DNA of 64,000 nucleotides from Cryptomeria japonica. Taxonomy: Eukaryota > Streptophyta > Pinopsida > Cupressales > Cupressaceae. The notes under the pieces are model-generated. The model did not search any database and was not told the DNA's origin. It was given only the letters and a program-made list of their open reading frames with translations. A program made the position numbers and the translations under genes. Positions 11,549-23,954 of the stretch are shown in pieces; positions within the stretch are counted from its first letter, which is position 1, and each line of letters opens with the position of its first letter. The stretch lies in the NCBI RefSeq assembly GCF_030272615.1, contig NC_081405.1:20475047-20539046 (forward strand). The letters run 5' to 3'.

Positions 11549-13043
11549 TGTAATGGATAGAAAATTAGGGTTTCATAAGTTAATGTTTTGTAAACTAGGA
11601 AATGGCCTAACTTTCACATGCATCACATTAAAAGGAGGGTGAACTCAATAGATCCAACTCAATTCTATTAAGAAGAGGGTTGATTGTTGATTGAGGTCAT
11701 ATTCCCCTTTTGTTTGAGTTGAAATTGTGATTGAAAAGATGTAAATTGAATGACAAACCTAGGGTAAGAAGGTAAATGCATGAACTAACAATTTGGACTG
11801 ATTATGCTAACTGATAATGAAACAGAAACTTCACAATTGGTACAGAAATGAATAGGGAATCTGATTGTGCACCTATAATTGAAATCTGGAGTTAGACTGA
11901 GAGGACCAAGACGTCCAGACCAGGGCGTCCAACGCCTTGGTCTGAAAGTCAAAATCTTGATGTAGTCTTGAAGACACCTGTCAAATTTGAGACTATTTTG
12001 GGAGGACTATGGTGTTCCCAAACGCCCTAGTCCAAACCATGGCACCCTAAAGCCCCCCAGTCCAAGAACTTTACGGTGAAATTTGGTTGGATGCTCTATT
12101 TTTGGGTCATGATGTTGTTCTGGTCTTCCTAGCTCCACTGGGTAATTGTAGTTGCACACAAGAGGAAAGAAAGGGGGTTGTGGATAGAAGTTTGTCTTAA
12201 GTCAAACCCTAGGTTTGGAATTAACCCTAATTGAAATATAAATTGAACTTGAACTGAATTGAAAAAGCTTGCCTTTTGAGGGTAAGGCTGAAATGCTTGA
12301 ATGTAGATGATTATACCTTCAATGGGTGATGCAATGCTCTTAGAATAAGTCCTTCGTGTGTTGATGCAATAACATGATAAATCACATAAAATCCATCGTG
12401 AAATCATAATTAAAGCATAAATGAAAGATTTTTTGATGTAGTTTGATGCTCCTTGAATCAAATATGCTCTTAAAGAAGAAGAATTGCTCTTGAATTGATG
12501 ATAAAGTTGTCATAAGATTAGATAATGAAAATGAATTGAGAGGGATGCCTTTATTGGGATTATCATAATTAAAATCACCTTTAGGCCGACTTAGAATTGA
12601 TATATTTTCGCACGAAGCCAAATTTGGATAGGGTAAGACTACCTTATTAAGCTCTCAAAACTTGGGGAAAAATATTCAGGACCAAGTATACTACCTGGTC
12701 CAACCAACTTTTTTCCAATTTTCTAGGGATGTGAGATAGCAATTCTAATGCTAAATCCAGCTCGGTGGCTCAAACCAAGATGTGTAGATTTGCAAAATAT
12801 GCTTTGAGAGTTGACATTAAGGCAAGATTATGATTAAATTAGGATAAAACAATAAAGGGCACACCTAGAATTAAGGGCCCAAATAAGAGTGTGATGATGT
12901 AATAAAGTGGAGTAAGACCTATAATATTAATTTGAATCAATAAAGGTCCTATAATGCATAGAGGAAAGGGAAGTACTAAAGTAGGTGCTAGGAGAGTGTG
13001 AGATTGGACACACTAATAAAGGTGTACAATTTACGACGCTACA
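11549..13043 (-). repeat. LTR copy A of the minus-strand gypsy-like family
   Basis: It begins TGTAATGGATAGAAAATTAGGG and ends ACAATTTACGACGCTACA. Copies B and C begin and end with the same words and share the internal order: a 'GAGGGTGAACTCAATAGATC'-type segment, then TCAAACCCTAG, then a ...GCTTGA... segment. A is diverged and somewhat longer (about 1.5 kb). The internal-side motif on its left and none on its right make it the 5' LTR of a minus-strand element. I see no partner 3' LTR in the window. Confidence 0.7.
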
Positions 13044-14960
13044 CTAATGTTCTTTTGTCTAACTCTTCTGATATGAGTAATGTTTTTAAACAATTTTATG
13101 AAGATATTTACAAAGATGACCAAATGCAAGATATTTAACAAAACCTTGAGGATATTGTCAAAGTTTATATTCCTAACAAAATAGATTCTAAAAATAGCTA
13201 ATACTTAGACAAAACCTTTTCCTTAGAGAGTTGGAAAATGACATTTTCTCCATGGCCCTTATAAAAGTTTGGGCAACAATGAACTTCTTATGGAATTCTA
13301 TTAAGCTAAGCGGCATCTCATTAAGGAAGATTTTTACTACTTATACCTAGAGGACTTTAAGAAAGGATCATTGGGTCCAAACATTAGCAAGGAAAAAAGC
13401 AAGACACTCTTTGATTGCCGCCCTATAACACTGCTTAATACCTCTAATAAAATCATTGCAAAAGCCCTAGCTATTAGGACTAAACTAGACCTTTAAGGAA
13501 TTGTTAAAGTTGAGTAAACAGGATTTATTGTTGGTAGATTTATTCTTGATAATCTTATGTTGGCATGGGAAAATTGTGAATGGGCCCAACAAATAAGTCA
13601 AACAGCTATTTTGATCAAACTTGATTTTGATAAGGCATATGGTAACATTCGTTGGAGTGTTATTTTTAATATGCTTCAATGGTTGGAGTTTGGTCCTAAA
13701 ATTTAAGGTCATATCCAAATGCTTGGATTATTATCAAAAATATGATGACGAATACATTCTCATTATAGAGATCCATTTGACAAGGATGTCCCTTAGCTAC
13801 ATATCTCTATTTCTTACGACCAATGCTTTGGGCTATATGCTTCAAAGTGCCAATAAAATGAGACTCGTTTCAAGAATTTCTATCCCACATAATGTTGTTG
13901 TAATTAAATCTAATTATGTTGATGAAAATTTGTTATTCTTAGAAAATTCTAAAAAAGATCTCTAATATGATGGATATATTGGAGTTGTGTTGTTTCATGA
14001 TCTAAACTTGCCCATGATAAAATTGAATCTTGATGGTTTAAGTAAAGCCTACTCCCAAATGAATTTCTTGAGAATGGAAACAAATCAAACATGGGGAAAT
14101 TATGAGATACCTCGAAATACTCTTTGATATTGGGGTTTCTCTTTTTGATATGTGCAAGTGGCACCTTAATAGAGTCGAGAATAAACTTTTTAGTTGGAGG
14201 AATAAATTCCTTTCTTTGGCTCGTAAAATCCAAGTAGCTAATAAAATATTTTATTACCACATATTTATTACTCATCATATTAGATGCCTTATAAAAAAGG
14301 TATAAGGACTTCTCATTCAACTAAGCCCGTGGGCTAGACGAGATGGTAATATGAGATTTACATCCACATCATGGAATCATTGCATTCAACCAAAATGCAA
14401 AGGTGGTTTAGGGTTAATAGATCCAAAAACTTTAGGACTTTGTTTATCAACTAAATGGATTATTAAAGCTATCAAAGGTGAAGAAGTGTGAAAGATCTTT
14501 ATATGTAATAAAATTAACCTTGCCTCAACCAAATGTAAATGGTAGTCAATGGAATGGTTATAAACAAAATCCTTCATACATAATTTTCCGCAATCAAAGC
14601 TTCACCTCCCCTCAAGAAGGCTTGACAATATAACTGTCATTTCTTAAAATGGAGTGAACCCTTTCTTCAACATGGTTTCAAATTCTCCACCTCACTTATT
14701 TGGTGGAACAGGCATTCTTTATAAAGAACAAACCCTTGCTTTAGAGTTTCCAAAACAGTCTTATTTCTTGTTTAAAAAATGAGGTTGCAATGTTGAAGAC
14801 CTTTGAGATTATTCTACAATGAACTCCTTACACCAAGGCATATTGTTAAAACTCAATTTATTTTGAGCAATACTACAAATGACTTTTTATTTTTGTGCAA
14901 ATCTTGGTGTCATTGTAATTGTTTATGAAGTTATGTACTCCTATACAATGCAACTTCTTC
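13044..14960 (+). pseudogene. LINE ORF2 reverse-transcriptase remnant
   Basis: Reading across stops, the plus strand gives RPITLLNTSNKIIAKALA, then GFIVGRFILDNLMLAWE, then ILIKLDFDKAYGNIRW. These are consecutive reverse-transcriptase blocks of L1-type elements. The catalytic YADD box survives only as NYVDENLLF near 13915. Further on, KCKGGLGLIDPKTLGLCLSTKW and KAIKGEEVW (14395-14490) match the region after the polymerase. Many stops and several frameshifts are present. The endonuclease half is missing; LTR copy A abuts the break at 13043. Confidence 0.85.
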
Positions 14961-16700
14961 AAAGATTGATTACAGTTATCTTATCCTTTCTTATTTTTTT
15001 CATTAAACAATATATACTTGCAAATGCTTTATGATCTGCCATTAAAGCCTCATTTGAACCTCAAATGGAATTTTTAGTCAAAACTAACAACTCAAATTTG
15101 GAAATCAAAAATCAGTTGCAAACGACCTACTAATAACAGGTTGAAGTTGATGGTGTTAGATGTGTTATTTTGTTGCAAATATGAAAAAACAGGTGAAGTG
15201 TTGTCTTTAATTATCATAATGATCACTAAAATTTTGCATTTCTAAAGCTCTACTCTGATATATTTTATTGCCTTGCCTCTTTATTTTCTCAGCCAGAGAT
15301 ATAGTCCAAGAGAAATTTAAAGGTGGATTTCTAAATTCAACAAATCAAATTGCAAGTGAAACAAATGCTAAGGAAAAAAAGGTTTACATAGGACGGGGAT
15401 TAAGGCCTTTTTTACAGAACTGACAGCTGTTCTTTTTTCTCAGCTAGAGATATAGTCCAAGAGAAATTTAAAGGTGGATTTCCAAACTCAACAAATCAAA
15501 TTGCAAGTGGAACAACTTATACGGAAAAAAGGGGTTTGCATAGCACAAGGATTAAGGCCTTTTTTACAGTGCTGACTGCTGTTCTTTTGCTTCAGCTGGT
15601 TAAGTATCATCGGCTGTTCCAATTTATTCTCAATCAGTGCTGCTGAGTGGTCTTCTTTTTCTCCTTGGTGAAGACATTGCTGTTGGGTGTTAATATTTGT
15701 TTGTACTCCGATGTCTATTTATAGAGTTTTTTCTTGCAGTTTTTAACTGCAATCCTATAATTATAATATTGCACATATATATATACACGTATTACCAACT
15801 TTGAAGAAGTCACGTAATTAACAGTCAAGCAGTTGGTGTTGTGCCTACCTTTGTCCTTGATCTGTGCATTGAATACACTTCTCGTAGTGTCTTAAATTCA
15901 AGCTTCCACCTGATCTCGTCTCAAGTCCTTTGTCAATACAAGGTAAGTATTTGATAATTTCTCAAGTGCACTTAAGGGCTTTTTGCAACGAAAAGCCTGA
16001 ATTCAACAAAAGAATCTAGGATGAGCACAACTTATATAAGACTAAATCTACCATATCTTCATCATCATGCATACACTTCAATGATTATTTTTACATCTGC
16101 CATTTTGAATTATTTTTACTATAAACTTGCATTGTTTTTTTAACATATGAAAATAATTATCGTCATTCATTCATTTTTTTTCACTCAATTTCAAAACATC
16201 ATACGAAGACCCTGACATGGTCGAATTTTACTGTATTTGGTCACCTTGATCAAATCCCAAAATTGCAATCAGCATCTTAAATCTATCATATTAAAAAAAA
16301 AAGAATTTATATGATTCCATTTCCAGGACAATTGCACAACCTGCTGAAAAATATCAGAGGCACAGGTGGTCCTAATTCTAGATATAACAAAACCTGAAAA
16401 CCTTAAATACTCAAGCATGGAGTGACTTTTGTTATGATCTTGTCAAAGTTGCTCACTTACTTGATCTAGTGTCATAAAAATTACAGTAAGACGAAAGACA
16501 TGAAAATAAGCACTAGATATTTGAATCCTTCGGGAAATTTGTTTAAGTGGCTTCAACCCAACATTGAGTGGATCCAATCCATTTCACCATTTTAAACATT
16601 CACTCCAAGATATCAGACGCATGCCACAAAGTTCAAGAATATAAACATCACAGATATCAGACAGATACAATAAATTTCAGGAATTCAAACATCGGAGGAA
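14961..16700. other. Noncoding sequence between LINE and minD
   Basis: No gene recognised. It contains a 151-bp duplication (separate entry) and an AT microsatellite near 15776-15790. Open frames are short and lack motifs. Confidence 0.5.
15290..15600. repeat. Two-copy tandem duplication, 151 bp
   Basis: The unit from CAGCCAGAGATATAGTCC to GCTGTTCTTTT at 15290-15440 recurs at 15441-15600 as CAGCTAGAGATATAGTCC and onward. The copies differ at scattered sites. Confidence 0.9.
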
Positions 16701-17705
16701 CAGATTAATCAAAAAAGTTACTTCCCTAGCATTGTCAGGGCACCTTCCTTGCTATTTCATTCTACACTTTTTAAAAGAAATAAATACAAATACATCAAAA
16801 GGGGAAATCCATGTCACTCAAGGCAATAAATAGCTTAAATGCTGCAACTGAGCTGAACAGAATGTTTTCCACAAGACTCCCTTATGGAATGGAATTTATT
16901 TGATTTCATGCCTCCAATCCAGAATTCTAAGCATCACATTCATCATAAGAAAACTATGAGCCTCCTTGGTAAAATGAAATACACAATACAAATTGGACCT
17001 CAAAACAAAAGGAGAATTGAATTTTTCGTATGGGCTCAGCAAAAAATTAAAGTTAAACTTCGTTTACAAATCAGGTCTTCATCTTTGTCAAAGAAAATCC
17101 CATTACATTCTATTATAATTCACAGAAACCGGACAAGCACAAGATATCCCAGAGATTCAAAAGAGAAAAAATGCAAGAGAAAAAAAATAATATCTTCCTG
17201 ATAGTGCTGAAGGCATCTTTCTTGCTGCTGATACCCCAACCTTCGACACATCAGGAAAAGGGAATTTGTACTGATTCTACCACTGGATAATTGAGTAACA
17301 TTAATGATGTTACCATTGAGAGTTAAAAACTTCACAGAATGTTTCTCGTAACACAACATAAAAATAATCTCAAACTGACAGCCCAAAACTGAAAGAATCA
17401 TTAAATGCAACATGGAGCATGGAACAACTGATTCTGATTAAGAATGACCACGACGATGTAAACTCCACCTACCTAAGCTTATCATAGCGCTTCTCTCCCG
17501 TGAAAAAGTTACAATTTCCAGCTATCGACAAGCATCATCTGTTTCAGTGGCCTGAGATTAATTAAAATGGAAGAATAAAACATTCCGTAAAAGCACTCAC
17601 CAGGAATGCCACAATCCAAAAGCTCAGTCACCTCAATTTACTGTATCGGTATTTCCATAAAATCATTGGGGCTTTGCATTGAAATTTCCAAAATTGTAAA
17701 AATTC
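16701..17705 (-). other. Downstream flank of minD
   Basis: This is the 3' side of minD, presumably including its 3' untranslated region. No second gene is visible; open frames at 16884-17413 on either strand are short and motif-free. I could not place a polyadenylation site with confidence. Confidence 0.4.
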
Positions 17706-18752
17706 TCATGAACCTCCAAAGAAAGGTAAAAAGCCTTTCTTCTTAGGGGGTGTCTCTTCCTCCACCAACACAGCCTTCATGCTATCCTGCTCCACCAATC
17801 TCCAAGCAGCCTGTTCAAAAGCCAATCCAGCCAAAGTAGGAGGCCTATTCAGAACAAGTGGGTATCCCCTATTGGTACTTCTAATCACCTCTGCATCCTC
17901 AGGAATCACGCCCAACAGTGAAAGCCCCAGCATTTCTTGCACATCCAGCACAGACATCATATCCTCCCCCTTAATCAGATCACTTCTTACCCTATTCACA
18001 ACCATCTTGATATCTCTAACCCCATCACACTCCAGCAACCCAGTGACCCGATCGGCGTCCCTCAGGCTAGTAATGTCCGGTGTGGTCACCAAGATGGCCT
18101 CATTGGCAGGAGTAATTGCAGTGATAAAACCGGCATCAATGCCAGCTGGGCAATCAATGAGAATAAAATCAGGACACCCCTGGGACCTCTGTTTTAGGGC
18201 ATCCACAAGCCAAACTAGGGCTTTGCCACCAAAACCCATGGGCATTTTATACCTGGGCTTATTAATGCAGAGGAGCTCAAAATTAGTCCATCTTTTATCC
18301 CTAATTAGAGCTTGGTCAAGGCGGCACTCACCGTTGAGAACTTCCATGGCCGTGTAGTTGACGCGATTCTCGAGGCCCAGCAGCAGGTCCAGGTTTCGAA
18401 GCCCCACATCTGCATCAATGGCCACCACTTTGAATTCCAACCTAGCCAGCGAAAGCCCTAAATTCGCAGTTGTAGTGGTTTTCCCCACTCCTCCTTTGCC
18501 GGACGTTATGACTACTATTCTGGGTATTTCGCCTGCTAGCTGGGGTTTTCTGTTCCATTGCAGTATGCTCCGAGTTACAAAACCTAATCTTCCAGAATGT
18601 TTAGTTCTGTTCGGTCTGCAGATCTTTTTTTCGTTTTGAGATCCGAACCAGTGAGCTCCAAAGAAAGAGCAGGAATGCCCTTTAAGTGGCAATGGTGGTG
18701 CAGAAACCTTGCTCATGGCTGTGGATTCAGAGTACGGCAAACGATGGGGCAT
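17706..18752 (-). CDS. minD: Plastid division-site ATPase MinD, single exon
   Basis: The 348-residue protein is a ParA/MinD-family ATPase that places the FtsZ ring at mid-chloroplast together with MinE. Residues 1-70 are Ser/basic-rich and look like a transit peptide. The deviant Walker A SGKGGVGKT is at 84-92 (signature lysines 86 and 91). AIDADVGLRNLD (111-122) is switch I. FILIDCPAGID (196-206) carries the Walker B aspartate. TTPDITSLRDADR (223-235) is conserved. The C-terminus KKKGFLPFFGGS (337-348) is the short amphipathic membrane-targeting helix. The frame is uninterrupted and intronless, as in Arabidopsis MIND1, and the length is normal. Start chosen at 18752; Met13 is an alternative that only shortens the transit peptide. 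It is the only intact host gene in the window. Confidence 0.96.
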   Translation of the reverse strand: MPHRLPYSESTAMSKVSAPPLPLKGHSCSFFGAHWFGSQNEKKICRPNRTKHSGRLGFVTRSILQWNRKPQLAGEIPRIVVITSGKGGVGKTTTTANLGLSLARLEFKVVAIDADVGLRNLDLLLGLENRVNYTAMEVLNGECRLDQALIRDKRWTNFELLCINKPRYKMPMGFGGKALVWLVDALKQRSQGCPDFILIDCPAGIDAGFITAITPANEAILVTTPDITSLRDADRVTGLLECDGVRDIKMVVNRVRSDLIKGEDMMSVLDVQEMLGLSLLGVIPEDAEVIRSTNRGYPLVLNRPPTLAGLAFEQAAWRLVEQDSMKAVLVEEETPPKKKGFLPFFGGS

Positions 18753-18900
18753 CCATTACACATCCAACCTAGCGAATGAAAGGGGTTCAGAGGTTTATTA
18801 CAGATTTTGAGGTTTATTAGTTTACGATAAGGTTTTTTAAATGCTGAAAATGAACCAGTGCCTAATAATGTATATATTTGTTTCAAGATTATTTCAATTC
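18753..18900 (-). promoter_or_regulatory. Probable minD 5' UTR and core promoter
   Basis: A TATATA-containing AT word at 18871-18879 lies about 120 bp upstream of the minD start on the minus strand, a plausible TATA position. No other element is identifiable; AT-richness makes chance occurrence likely. Confidence 0.3.
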
Positions 18901-18912
18901 ATTTTGATTATA

Positions 18913-19008
18913 ATAAATGAGATTATTTCTTTAAAATAGTTTCACATTAAATTTTATATAATAAATGAGATTATTTCTTTAAAATAGTTCGACATTAAAT
19001 TGTGTGTG
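18913..19008. repeat. Two-copy tandem duplication, 48 bp
   Basis: ATAAATGAGATTATTTCTTT starts at 18913 and again at 18961, followed in both by AAAATAGTT and ACATTAAATT. Confidence 0.85.
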
Positions 19009-20303
19009 TGGAGTGTTCTTAGTGGTAATTTCAGTGGTAGTAAGGGGTTTGAAATAATTATATAGTGGTCAGTACTTGTCGTTTTAATAGAATAATAGAT
19101 ATAAATATATAAGTTTTTAAAAATAAAAATAGTCATTGAATTATAAGTGAAACTTGAAAAATGAGATTGGATTAGAAATAATAAGATATAGTATAATATT
19201 ATCTATTTCTATTGTTATTTTAAATTACAATAAATATTATATTGTTATTTTAGATATTATATTATTTTTATTATTTAAAAATAATTTTATTTTATTACGA
19301 AATTTATCTTTTATAAATAAACATTAGGATTCTTATATTATTAATATATGTTAATTATATACTAATAAATACATGGTATACTAATTAAGTTTGGACTATG
19401 GTTAAATCAGAGTTGTGTTTAAAGATGGTGTTAGGTTAGGGTTAGGTTAAATATGTTAAAGTTCATTTAGAGATATTCATATAGACAAACATTAGGATTC
19501 TTATAATATTGTATTTTAATTATTATATTATTAGTATATTACAATATTATTGTATAGTTTTTTATATGTTTATTATTATGTTGTTTTTAGTTATTAATTT
19601 ATTATTATATATATTAGTACTATATTGTTAATTTATTGCATATGAGGATAACTAAAATTATATTATTAGTTTATGTTTTTTTATATTATATATATGTTTA
19701 TTTATTTATATAAAGCTTTAAAAGATTTACATAGAGAGTCAAAATTATTTGTTAAATATTTGTTTGGTGGATGTGAAATAAATTTCATAAGAAAATTTAA
19801 ACATGCCAAATATTATGTTAACATACCTAAAAAATTGCCTAAGAAAATTCATTTAGATGGTGGATCCAATGAAATCTAGTAATAAGATGCAAAGTTTTCA
19901 AGCCAATTAGATTGGAGAAAAATAATTTCTATCATTTACAAACTTAAAAAGTATGCATCTTAACTTTATAAAAATTTAAAAAAATATATCAAAACCAAAA
20001 ATCTGTAGGTCTAATTGGTGGAGAAACAATTGAATAATAACGAGTTAACAAAAATGGAGAGCAACCGATTGCAATAGTACTAGCCTAACGGCAAGTACTA
20101 ATAAAATAATTAAAAAAATTTAAATTGATGAAAATTTGAACTCAACACCATCTAGATGTCTACAACATTTTTCTAGATAGATGTATTTAAGATATCTAAA
20201 TTATTTCTATTTAATTTGGTAGTGAGAAGCTAAAAGTGGAGTCATTAGATTTCATTCATCAATTGTTTTTATCTACTGAAATGATATTATTTTATTTAGT
20301 TCT
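19009..20303. other. Very AT-rich sequence without a gene
   Basis: Mostly TA/TTA-rich sequence, with ACATTAGGATTCTTATA present twice (about 19322 and 19487). Its right end (about 20275-20303, GAAATGATATTATTTTATTT...) is the left half of a target site whose right half resumes at 49601. Confidence 0.6.
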
Positions 20304-21467
20304 TGTAATGGTAAAAAATTAGGGTTTCTACAATTAGATATGGTAAAAACCATTAATTTTAGGCTTAGGGGCCATTACATTAAAGAGGGTTGAACTTAAT
20401 AAATCTAGCCACAAATCAACAAGGATAGAATTGAGAAGTCTAATTAGATTCACTGCATTTTAGTTGAATGCCCTCTTTTAAGTTGAATTGTGAAAATGTT
20501 GAAATAAGGGTAAATGTGTTGGAATAGATGTAAAAATGTATGAACAATGAGCTACAATCGTCAAATTGAGCCACGAACCTGGATCCTGAGGAATGTAAAT
20601 GTATTTGGATTTGTTCCTAGAAGGAGCTACTGATTTGTCAGGACCGGGATGGTGGTCGCTCTAGTCCTCCACACTTTTCACACTCCAATGGGGAATTAAT
20701 TCACCAATTCTGAAGATTGCAGCTTTGTACCTGTTTCTACGCACATTAGAGAAGGGAAATAGGTTGGGAATAGGGGTTTGCCAGTCAAACCCTAGTTTGG
20801 GAATTGACCTTGAATGAAATATTATAAATACTGAAATAAATGATGGAAAGATATACCTCAGATCTGCAATGACTGATAATGATATTTTATTTCTTGAATG
20901 TAATCACATATGTTGTATGAAATGGCATGAACATGACAAAACCCTAATCACACACACATACTTGCATATGAATGATGTAATTTGCTCCACAATGATTATA
21001 TGAGGGAAATACAATCTTGAAGATCTTTGGAAATACTTGATGATGAACACTTCAATGCTTGAAAGCTTGATTGCTTGAAATGGAATTGCTAGTTATGAAA
21101 TTAGGTTGATCAAGTGTCTTTATATATGAGATCCTAGGTCAAATTACCGATTAGGCCAATCTCCAACAGTCATATAGAGTCACCAGTTTCATTTCCCATA
21201 GGAGTGATAGGTCACATCCTCCAATTGAAAAATGGGCCCCATTGAGGGGGACCAAGGCATTGGGCACTCTGGTCCTCCTCAATCAGGAACCAAAATTTAG
21301 GTTCAAAGAGGACACCCCTCTAGAGAGTCATTTGGTAGGTGTATATGGCATAAAAAACTGGACTTAAGGCACTGAACGAACCCGGATAGGAGATGAGTTG
21401 AAAACGTGCTAAAGTAGGGGCGCAACATGAGGTGTAAATTGGCTCAGTGACAATTTATGATGCTACA
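20304..21467 (-). repeat. 3' LTR (copy B), uninterrupted
   Basis: 1,164 bp, from TGTAATGGTAAAAAATTAGGG to ACAATTTATGATGCTACA. It carries the intact sequence GATCAAGTGTCTTTATATA at 21109-21127. This is the empty version of the CACTA insertion site found in copy C. Confidence 0.85.
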
Positions 21468-21487
21468 TTTAGCCCCCACTTTAATGG
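21468..21487 (-). other. Polypurine tract of the host gypsy element
   Basis: The reverse complement reads AAAGTGGGGGCTAAA directly upstream of the 3' LTR. This is the expected plus-strand primer and gives the element's orientation. Confidence 0.7.
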
Positions 21488-22790
21488 GATTATGAGTTTA
21501 TGCAAATACTTGCGGTAAAGTAGACGAAAGAGATGAAGGAGAGGAGCAATGAGGAGCACAATCACAAGGAGTATAAGACAACACTAATTTTGAGGAACTG
21601 AGCCCCCAATCTTAGGATCTTAAATCACTCAAACATATGCAAGGGCACACAAAACAAGACAAAAAAGGCAACAAAAGACAAACAAAAGACAAAAGACAAA
21701 AGGCAAAAGACACACACAAAGACTAAAAACCAAAACAAGACTTTAAGTCAACTAGTCGAAGAGACCTCGATATCAAAATGTCTCAACCACTAATATCATT
21801 CTTGAAAAATGCCATCTCAAGAACACAAGCGATCACATAAAAGAGCAAAACATGCATCATCAATGAACTACAAATAGCAAAGCTATGAGCTCATGAGAAG
21901 AAAGAGAAAGAGAGCATGGATACACACTACATGTGTTTTTCTAGGTGATCTATGAGAAGAATGATGAGAAAGGACATGGATACGCACTCTAGATGTGTTT
22001 TTATAGGTGATCCATGTTGGGGAGGATAGTAGGAATAGTCTAGTTGTGTTTTTCTAGTTCCACTCATCCTTGTGTATGTGTACAAGTGATGTCTAGTTTC
22101 AAGTATATAGCGTATTGTATAAGAGTTTGTTTCCTCTGGTTTCGAGCATGCATCAACTTGTTTAAGACATGTAATGAAAATGCAAATGCCTAGGGGTGAA
22201 TGTCTGGCTTCGGGAACATCTCGTATTAGATTTTATTTGCTTTGGTTTCGAGAATGTGTAACCCCATTTAAGGCAGATACATGCCTGGTTTCGAGGACAT
22301 TTTGTGTAAGAGTTTGTTTTCTCTCATTTTAGTGATGTGCACTTTTTCTAAGGCATATATCAAATGTTGTGTTTGGTTTCGGGCGTGAAGCATCTCATAT
22401 AAGAGTTTGTTTTCTCTAGTTTTGAGGCTAAACACCCCATTTAAGACATGCAAAGATATGGTACATTATGGTACAAAGAGGGTGATATGTATGCCTCCCC
22501 CCCTCCTTAAGATGTCAACATAGCCCTATGTTGATATCTTAAGGAAGCTAAGAACAAGGATACCCACCTTCAACACCAAGGAGATATCCTTTAGGAAACA
22601 ATGTCATAAATCCAAACTAAAGAGGGATTACTCTTATAAGCAAGGATAAGATCTTTGAAAAGAGATATCTTGCAACAAGTGTAAAGAGGATCCTTGGAGG
22701 AGAAGAGATCTTTGCTCAAAATAAATCTACCTCCAAGAGGAGTTCTTGAACAAACATAACATCTTCTACCAAAAGAAGGGAAGGAGAACA
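21488..22790 (-). other. Internal 3' noncoding part of the host gypsy element
   Basis: No coding domain is recognisable. It includes an ACAAAAG-rich low-complexity stretch (about 21655-21735) and a diverged tandem repeat (separate entry). It is interrupted at 22790 by the pol-less LTR element and resumes at 30098. Confidence 0.6.
22090..22460. repeat. Diverged tandem repeat, about 100-bp units
   Basis: Four degenerate units repeat the order TGGTTTCGAG..., then ACAT.TCGTAT, AAGAGTTTGTTTTCTCT and a CCCCATTTAAGRCA word. Confidence 0.7.
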
Positions 22791-23886
22791 TGTTGGCAAG
22801 AGACACTGCATTGTTGTTCAAATGTTATCATTGATGGCAACTAATGTCAGATATGCCATCTAGTTCAAAATTCATTCATATCGAAAGGTTGATTGAGGTC
22901 CGGTGAGGTCCGATGAGAAGAAAAGGTCATCCGACAGAGTGTACAGTGCTTTGGTTGGCAATTCATTTGTGTTGAGTATTTTATGTTGCGGATCTCAGAG
23001 ATACATTATGGACATGTAATATGCCTTATTCTAGGCTTGTGGCCTCTGGTGTTGAGTCTTTTGTAAATTGGAAGATCTAGTAGATAGGTTTTTTAGTAGA
23101 ACAATGTTCATCAACAGTAACATGTGAATATTCATTGTGCAGATCTTGTGGATCGAATTTGGCGGTTGTTTGTGTGTTGGAGGATGTTAAGCCAATGTGG
23201 ACAGTTTGGTTTTGCCCACTTGATTGTTTTGGATCGGATTGAAACGACTTGGGTAACACGTTTCATTTGCGTGTTATGCGTTTTTTGGCCGACATGAAAT
23301 AGATCTAATTTGATGTTGTAGATATATATAAGCGATTAATATGATCATTTTTGGGGTTGGTAGATGTGTGTGAAGTGTGTATGGGCAATTGTGCACAGTT
23401 TCACTTGCACAAGTGAATAATTTGTGCTCTGAAATACAACAGAATATCAGAATTGCAGAGCAAAGTATTTTGTGCTTAACCGGAACTATTTTGGCATTTG
23501 TAGATGTTATTTATCAGTTCTAACATTCCAATTATCATCTATAATCATTTGCAAGGAAGTGATCCTTCCGGGGTTGTAGCCCTTATTGTAATTTGAGCAA
23601 TGAGCTCTTGGTAGTGTGCCTGAATGATGTGCATTCCCCTCATGTAATATTATTATACTTCTAACAAGGTACATTAATATTGTGGGTCTCAATCCCACCG
23701 TGGTTTTTCCCTTAACCGAGTTTCCACGTAAAAATACTGGTGTTATGGTGTTGTGGTTATTTGCTTTGTGTTTTTGCACTCTATTTTTATTCATTTGAAT
23801 TAAGTGGTTTAAAGGTCAGATTAAGAATGTTAAAAATTGTAGAACACTGATTCACCCCCCCTTTTTAGTTTTCCTTGTTTCCAACA
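22791..23886 (+). repeat. 5' LTR of the pol-less element
   Basis: It starts TGTTGGCAAGAG and ends GATTCACCCCCCCTTTTTAG...CCAACA, the C-run terminus common in plant copia LTRs. Confidence 0.85.
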
Positions 23887-23888
23887 AT

Positions 23889-23902
23889 TGGTATCAAATC
23901 CT
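23889..23902 (+). other. Primer-binding site, initiator tRNA-Met type
   Basis: TGGTATCAAATCC begins two bases after the 5' LTR. The canonical match to initiator tRNA-Met is TGGTATCAGAGC. Confidence 0.75.
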
Positions 23903-23954
23903 AGTTCCTCAGAAGAAGCCTAACAGCTTGAGGAGGATCCGGGAAAGTGAATCA

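Noticed and set aside
14102-14305. Plus-strand 67-codon frame as an independent gene
   Set aside because: It is one frame of the LINE polymerase remnant; similar pieces precede and follow in other frames.
17779-18357. 192-codon open frame opposite minD
   Set aside because: It is the antisense shadow of the conserved minD frame and has no recognisable domain.
19420-19455. TTAGGTTAGGGTTAGGTTA, telomere-like
   Set aside because: Only about three irregular units in AT-rich DNA; the plant telomere unit is TTTAGGG and no array is present.
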